Positions 60,703 to 64,000 of a stretch of DNA of 64,000 bases are shown here, one piece after another. Under the pieces are notes generated by a model. It was not told the DNA's origin. It was given only the letters and a program-made list of their open reading frames with translations, and did not search any database. Origin of the DNA: Liquidambar formosana (taxonomy: Eukaryota > Streptophyta > Magnoliopsida > Saxifragales > Altingiaceae); assembly GCA_039720395.1 (NCBI GenBank), contig CM077833.1:16181133-16245132 (forward strand). Direction: 5' to 3'. A program made the position numbers and the translations under genes. The stretch's first letter is position 1. The number at the start of each line of letters is the position of its first letter.

Positions 60703-61017
60703 TTAGAATGTGGATGATGCCTCATCACCAGTGTTATGCACACCATCTATAGGCTCACACCAAGAGAAGAAATGGCAATCGTGTCCGTTTCGTTCCTGAA
60801 AAGTTTGAATATTATTAAAATATAAATAAGAACTTAAAAGTATAACATATTTCAAGACTTACATATTACTCACAATGTAACTAGGGCATGAATAAAAAAG
60901 GCAATATCTACTATGGTTCTTTTGCGATATCTTCAAGACGGCTCGACGTCCACAATTACACAATTTAGGGACTGCTCTCAAGCAATTGGGTAGGGGCGGA
61001 TTGTTTGTAGATGACAT
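60703..61017 (-). CDS. Small GRF zinc-finger protein (78 aa)
   Basis: Two exons on the minus strand, 61017-60874 and 60795-60703, joined by a 78-bp GT-AG intron (donor GTGAGT, acceptor CTTTTCAG) in phase 0. The protein begins MSSTNNPPLPNCLRAVPKLC. It has Cys20-x-Cys22-Gly, a central FYSC (Cys44) and DCHFFSW (Cys55), then an acidic tail ending in Phe78. The order C-x-C-G ... Y-x-C ... C-x-F-F-x-W is that of the GRF zinc finger, known from topoisomerase III, APE2 and many small plant proteins, where it binds single-stranded nucleic acid. The exon join through the domain, with both Cys pairs kept, argues that this is a real, intact small gene. It is convergent with the FAR1 piece and 1.2 kb inside the right TIR. 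Role unknown; it may be a captured or domesticated accessory gene. Confidence 0.7.
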
Positions 61018-62233
61018 TACTTCACTTGTTCACCTTTAAAAAAATATTATCAACAAATAAACTCTTAAATAATTGTAAAAAAAAATATGAGAACTAAGCA
61101 ATAAGGATATATGAAATTCTGCAGCATATTACTCTATCCTCATAGCTACAACAAAAATATGAGAACTAAGCGATAAGGATATATGAAATTTTGCATAAGG
61201 ATATATGAAAAAAAAAAAAAAAAAAAAAAGGAAAAAAAAGAAGAGATAAAAGAAAGGTTAAATCAACAGCATACATGAAATTACCGAATCACTCACTCAA
61301 ATATTGGGCATTACTATTTAAATTAATATCACCATCCCAATCTCTTAGAATTGATAGCTGAAACATTGGGCTTTAGTAAGGCATGATGATCACTAATCAG
61401 GCCAATCATGAAGGATCATAAACGAAAGTCATTGCTGTTTCAAGAAGTTGCTACGACATAATTAGGAGAAGTTTTTTTCCTTGTAGATTAATACTCTAAT
61501 AGAATCAAATATATCTAAATCTACTCTTTCTCAATACTTAAAACAAGGACCTAGAAGTACCATTATACCAACAAGCCATTGGCAATTTACTCTTACACAA
61601 TCATCAAAAAGTTTAAAACAATAGTTCCCAAAGAAACTTAAAAGTTTAACAACCAATATCATAATATGCTTACACAGAAATCTGGAAATGAATAATTAAT
61701 CAGAATGTAAACTCTGGTGGATCCATTCTAGCTTGTAGCTTCTTCCCTGAAACAAATTGTGAATAGGGTGAACTCATAGCCCAATAAATAGAAAATCTAC
61801 TACCCCTATAGTATGGATTGCATAATCAAATTATTAATTTCAGTCATAAAAGCACATTAATTCCAAAGCTCACTGTTTTGTGGGCCGTCAAACTTATATT
61901 ATGGAACTCCCAATGACACCTCTAGATTTGCTCTTCTGAAGCAAAGATATGAAAATTTGGGCATTTTTGTATGATTCTAGAGAGTCCTCTAATTTAATCT
62001 CAAGCAAATTTTATGTTGAGGTGATTTTAAGGAAGAAACTTGTGTCCTCTGTTCTTAGGAGGTATTAGAAGAGCATATTGGTGTTCGAAACTGAAGGAAC
62101 TTGTTATTTCTCCAAGCACATCATAGGTAATCTTTGCTTAATTGTATGGTTAAACTACAACAAAACCCAAGATAAGAACAACAGGCACTAGAGATATTTA
62201 TTTGTTTAAAACTGTTCGTCTGTTACATATTTA
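61018..62233. other. MULE interior between the GRF gene and the right TIR
   Basis: AT-rich. On the minus strand an acceptor-like TTTGTTTCAG near 61755 opens a short frame (KKLQARMDPPEFTF then stop), which could be a leader exon or another fragment. Nothing firmer. Confidence 0.3.
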
Positions 62234-63263
62234 CTTGAAGAAAGGATTTGAACTCCAAATCCTTCTACTGGTACACTGATGATTTCCTTGTAAAAGTAAT
62301 GCTAATGCTCCAAGAAAGTCCCTAACTGTAATCTATTGTTATCTAGAAGTTTTCTGTTAGTGAGAGTGAAATTTTCTTGTTTTCTTGGTCTTGGGATCGA
62401 GTAGGATGTGTCTAATTGAACAAATCATCTGATGTATACGCAGTAGTTACCATTCAGTGCCCAAGATCTAATTGAACAAATCATCTCATGTGAATGGAAA
62501 CAAATTAAAATCCCCAGCCATGTGAATGGAAACAAATTAAAAAACTTTCTTTACATACCAAAAAATATAAATAAATAAAAAAAAAAAAAACCTTACCTCA
62601 CCACTGGAAGAACGCGACGGGAAGGGAAGGAGTCCTCGAGCTTCCTCGAGCTTTTCCTGTTTTCAAAAATCAAAATCCAAATGGAACACAAAAATAAATT
62701 TGAGGTTGGGGCTACTGAAGGCAAAAAAAAAAAAAAAAAAAAAAAGAAACACAAAACCCTTACCTCCGGTGAATGGCTTGCCGTCGGGGGAAGGGGATGG
62801 CTGACCACAACCTAAAGAAGGTTCGGGGGACCTCACCACTGGAAAAGGGGGGAAGGGGCTCGCCGTCGACGAAGGGGACGGAGCTCCTCGCACGGGTCAG
62901 ATCTGCTCCGTGCCGTGCTGCGGACCAGATCTGGTGTCGCCGGCGTTGGAGAAGAACGGGGATGGTCCGACGGGAAGGAGAAATGGGGATGGGTTTTCTC
63001 CCAGCCGAGAGGAAGAGGAGAGAGAGAGAGAGAGAGGGGATGGATTTTGAAATGGCTGGATCGCCATTTTCGTTTGCTTTTGGCTCTAAACGAAAACACC
63101 AAACGCTGCGTTTTGTTTGCTAAATAGCAAACGGCGTTAACGTTAAAGGCAGCAATATGGGTCTTTGATCTCAGCCGTTGGATGAAGATGGCGCCACGTG
63201 TCACGCCATCTACGTCTACTGGACGCTGCAGTTGGAAGCCCCAACTGCAGCAAATCCCAATCC
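62234..63263 (-). repeat. Right 1030-bp TIR of the MULE
   Basis: Inverse copy of 56499-57528. Differences are mostly C/T or G/A transitions, including GTTTTC for GTTTTT and CCGTGCG for CCATGCG. This is what recent methylation-driven decay would leave. Confidence 0.85.
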
Positions 63264-63656
63264 GTTTGTCTTGGGCTTAAGGAGATAGCCAACCTTGGTC
63301 TCTCTAATATCATCGTGGAAGGAGATGCCACGTTTGTTTTGGACCCCTTGGCTGATTGGAGTACTATCCTTTAATGAGCCATTCTTCCTTCTATTTCTAA
63401 TGCTAAAGTTCTGCTTAATTGTATCCCTTTATGGGTTGTTAGAAGTGTTCCTAGACTGGCAAACAAAGCAGCCTATTTGATGGTCCACTGGGCAGCCTTC
63501 TGTAATCGATTTGGTTCCATTCCCATCAACTCTTTGCGTGATGTTGTTTTAAATGCTGACAGAGTTGAAGGGGTTGAAGCAATGGTCTTTCTCTTATGCT
63601 TTATTAATACTATGACTTGTTTATCAAAAAAAAAAAAAAAAAAGAGAGAGAGAAAA
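63264..63656 (+). mobile_element. LINE right part (RNase H end and A-tail)
   Basis: After the 10-bp duplication GTTTGTCTTG the LINE resumes in frame: VVCLG on the left continues as LKEIANLGLSNIIVEGDATF on the right, the RNase H EGD motif. It goes on to RLANKAAYL and NRFGSIPINSL, with an A-tail at 63627-63643. The copy of the target duplication follows at 63657. Confidence 0.85.
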
Positions 63657-63666
63657 GAATAACCTA

Positions 63667-64000
63667 TTTTAAATAGAAAAATTTGGTGAAGTTAATAAAA
63701 TGAATTCTTAATATTTATTCTTTTTTTATTTGCTGACGTAGAACCTCTAATCCTATCTTGTTGACTATTCATGAGATTGGGATAAGTCTCAGATAACCAC
63801 AATCACCCGTAAATATAGTTATCAATTAAACACGGATAACAACACTACGAAAAGTTGAACTTAGGATGTCCATGTTTACAACTCATCCCAAACAAGTCCC
63901 ATATCAATTGGATTACTCATTCAGGTTTATATAAGCATTATTAGATTTGATTTATGAATTATGAACTAACAAATTTTTGCTTTCAGTTTTTTCTTTTTTA
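63667..64000. other. Sequence after the LINE, no gene recognised
   Basis: AT-rich, no recognised coding or repeat end. Confidence 0.4.

Larger units (their letters stand above)
56499..63263. mobile_element. 6765-bp Mutator-like (Pack-MULE-type) element
   Basis: The terminal inverted repeats are 56499-57528 and 62234-63263, 1030 bp each. By eye I count about ten substitutions plus length differences in T- and CT-runs, so roughly 99% identity. Both ends read GGATTGGGATTTGCTGCAG. The target duplication GTTTGTCTTG is perfect (56489-56498, 63264-63273). Long TIRs with a 9-11 bp duplication indicate the Mutator superfamily. The interior of about 4.7 kb shows no MURA transposase (no DDE or SWIM region recognised). 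It carries three small coding pieces described separately. It would need a transposase supplied in trans. Confidence 0.88.

Overview
The window is nuclear DNA of a flowering plant, most likely a eudicot. It is AT-rich, its two intact genes have many introns with plant splice sites, both genes belong to plant families, and the rest is a dense mix of plant transposable elements (LINEs, LTR/TRIM elements, hAT, Mutator, Stowaway, Tourist and Helitron-like pieces). I saw no bacterial, organellar or viral genes and no tRNA or rRNA gene.

Two host genes look intact. (1) On the minus strand, 12447-18930 is a five-exon nucleotide-sugar transporter of the URGT5/URGT6 type (335 aa) that should carry UDP-rhamnose/UDP-galactose into the Golgi. 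A probable non-coding leader exon lies at about 23.5 kb behind a leader intron of about 4.5 kb. (2) On the plus strand, 39800-47461 is a three-exon gene for a 216-aa plant-conserved protein of unknown function. Both of its introns are filled with dead retroelements: a gypsy gag remnant and a LINE in intron 1, and another LINE in intron 2.

Layout: 0-5.5 kb holds MITEs, a probable LTR with a heat-shock-element-like cluster, decayed copies of a p23/CS-domain co-chaperone gene, and a tiny TRIM. 5.5-12.4 kb is intergenic, with Stowaway, hAT and other TIR elements. 12.4-23.7 kb is the transporter gene. 23.7-39 kb is repeat-rich and intergenic: hAT elements with 8-bp target duplications, a Tat/Ogre-like LTR, a 1.1-kb TRIM, two Helitron-like 3' ends, a LINE remnant and a 1.45-kb TIR element. 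39-48 kb is the second gene. 48-54.7 kb has Tourist, MULE-like and Stowaway elements.

The most interesting part is 54.7-63.7 kb, a nested insertion that can be resolved almost to the base. A 5'-truncated LINE (target duplication GAATAACCTA) was itself split by a 6765-bp Mutator-like element with 1030-bp, about 99% identical terminal inverted repeats and a perfect 10-bp target duplication. I see no transposase in that element. It carries three small host-like coding pieces: a clean terminal exon of an unidentified gene, a FAR1-type DNA-binding domain cut short before its last zinc ligands, and a compact two-exon GRF zinc-finger gene of 78 aa. It looks like a recently mobile, gene-carrying (Pack-MULE-like) element and is the best candidate here for something undescribed.
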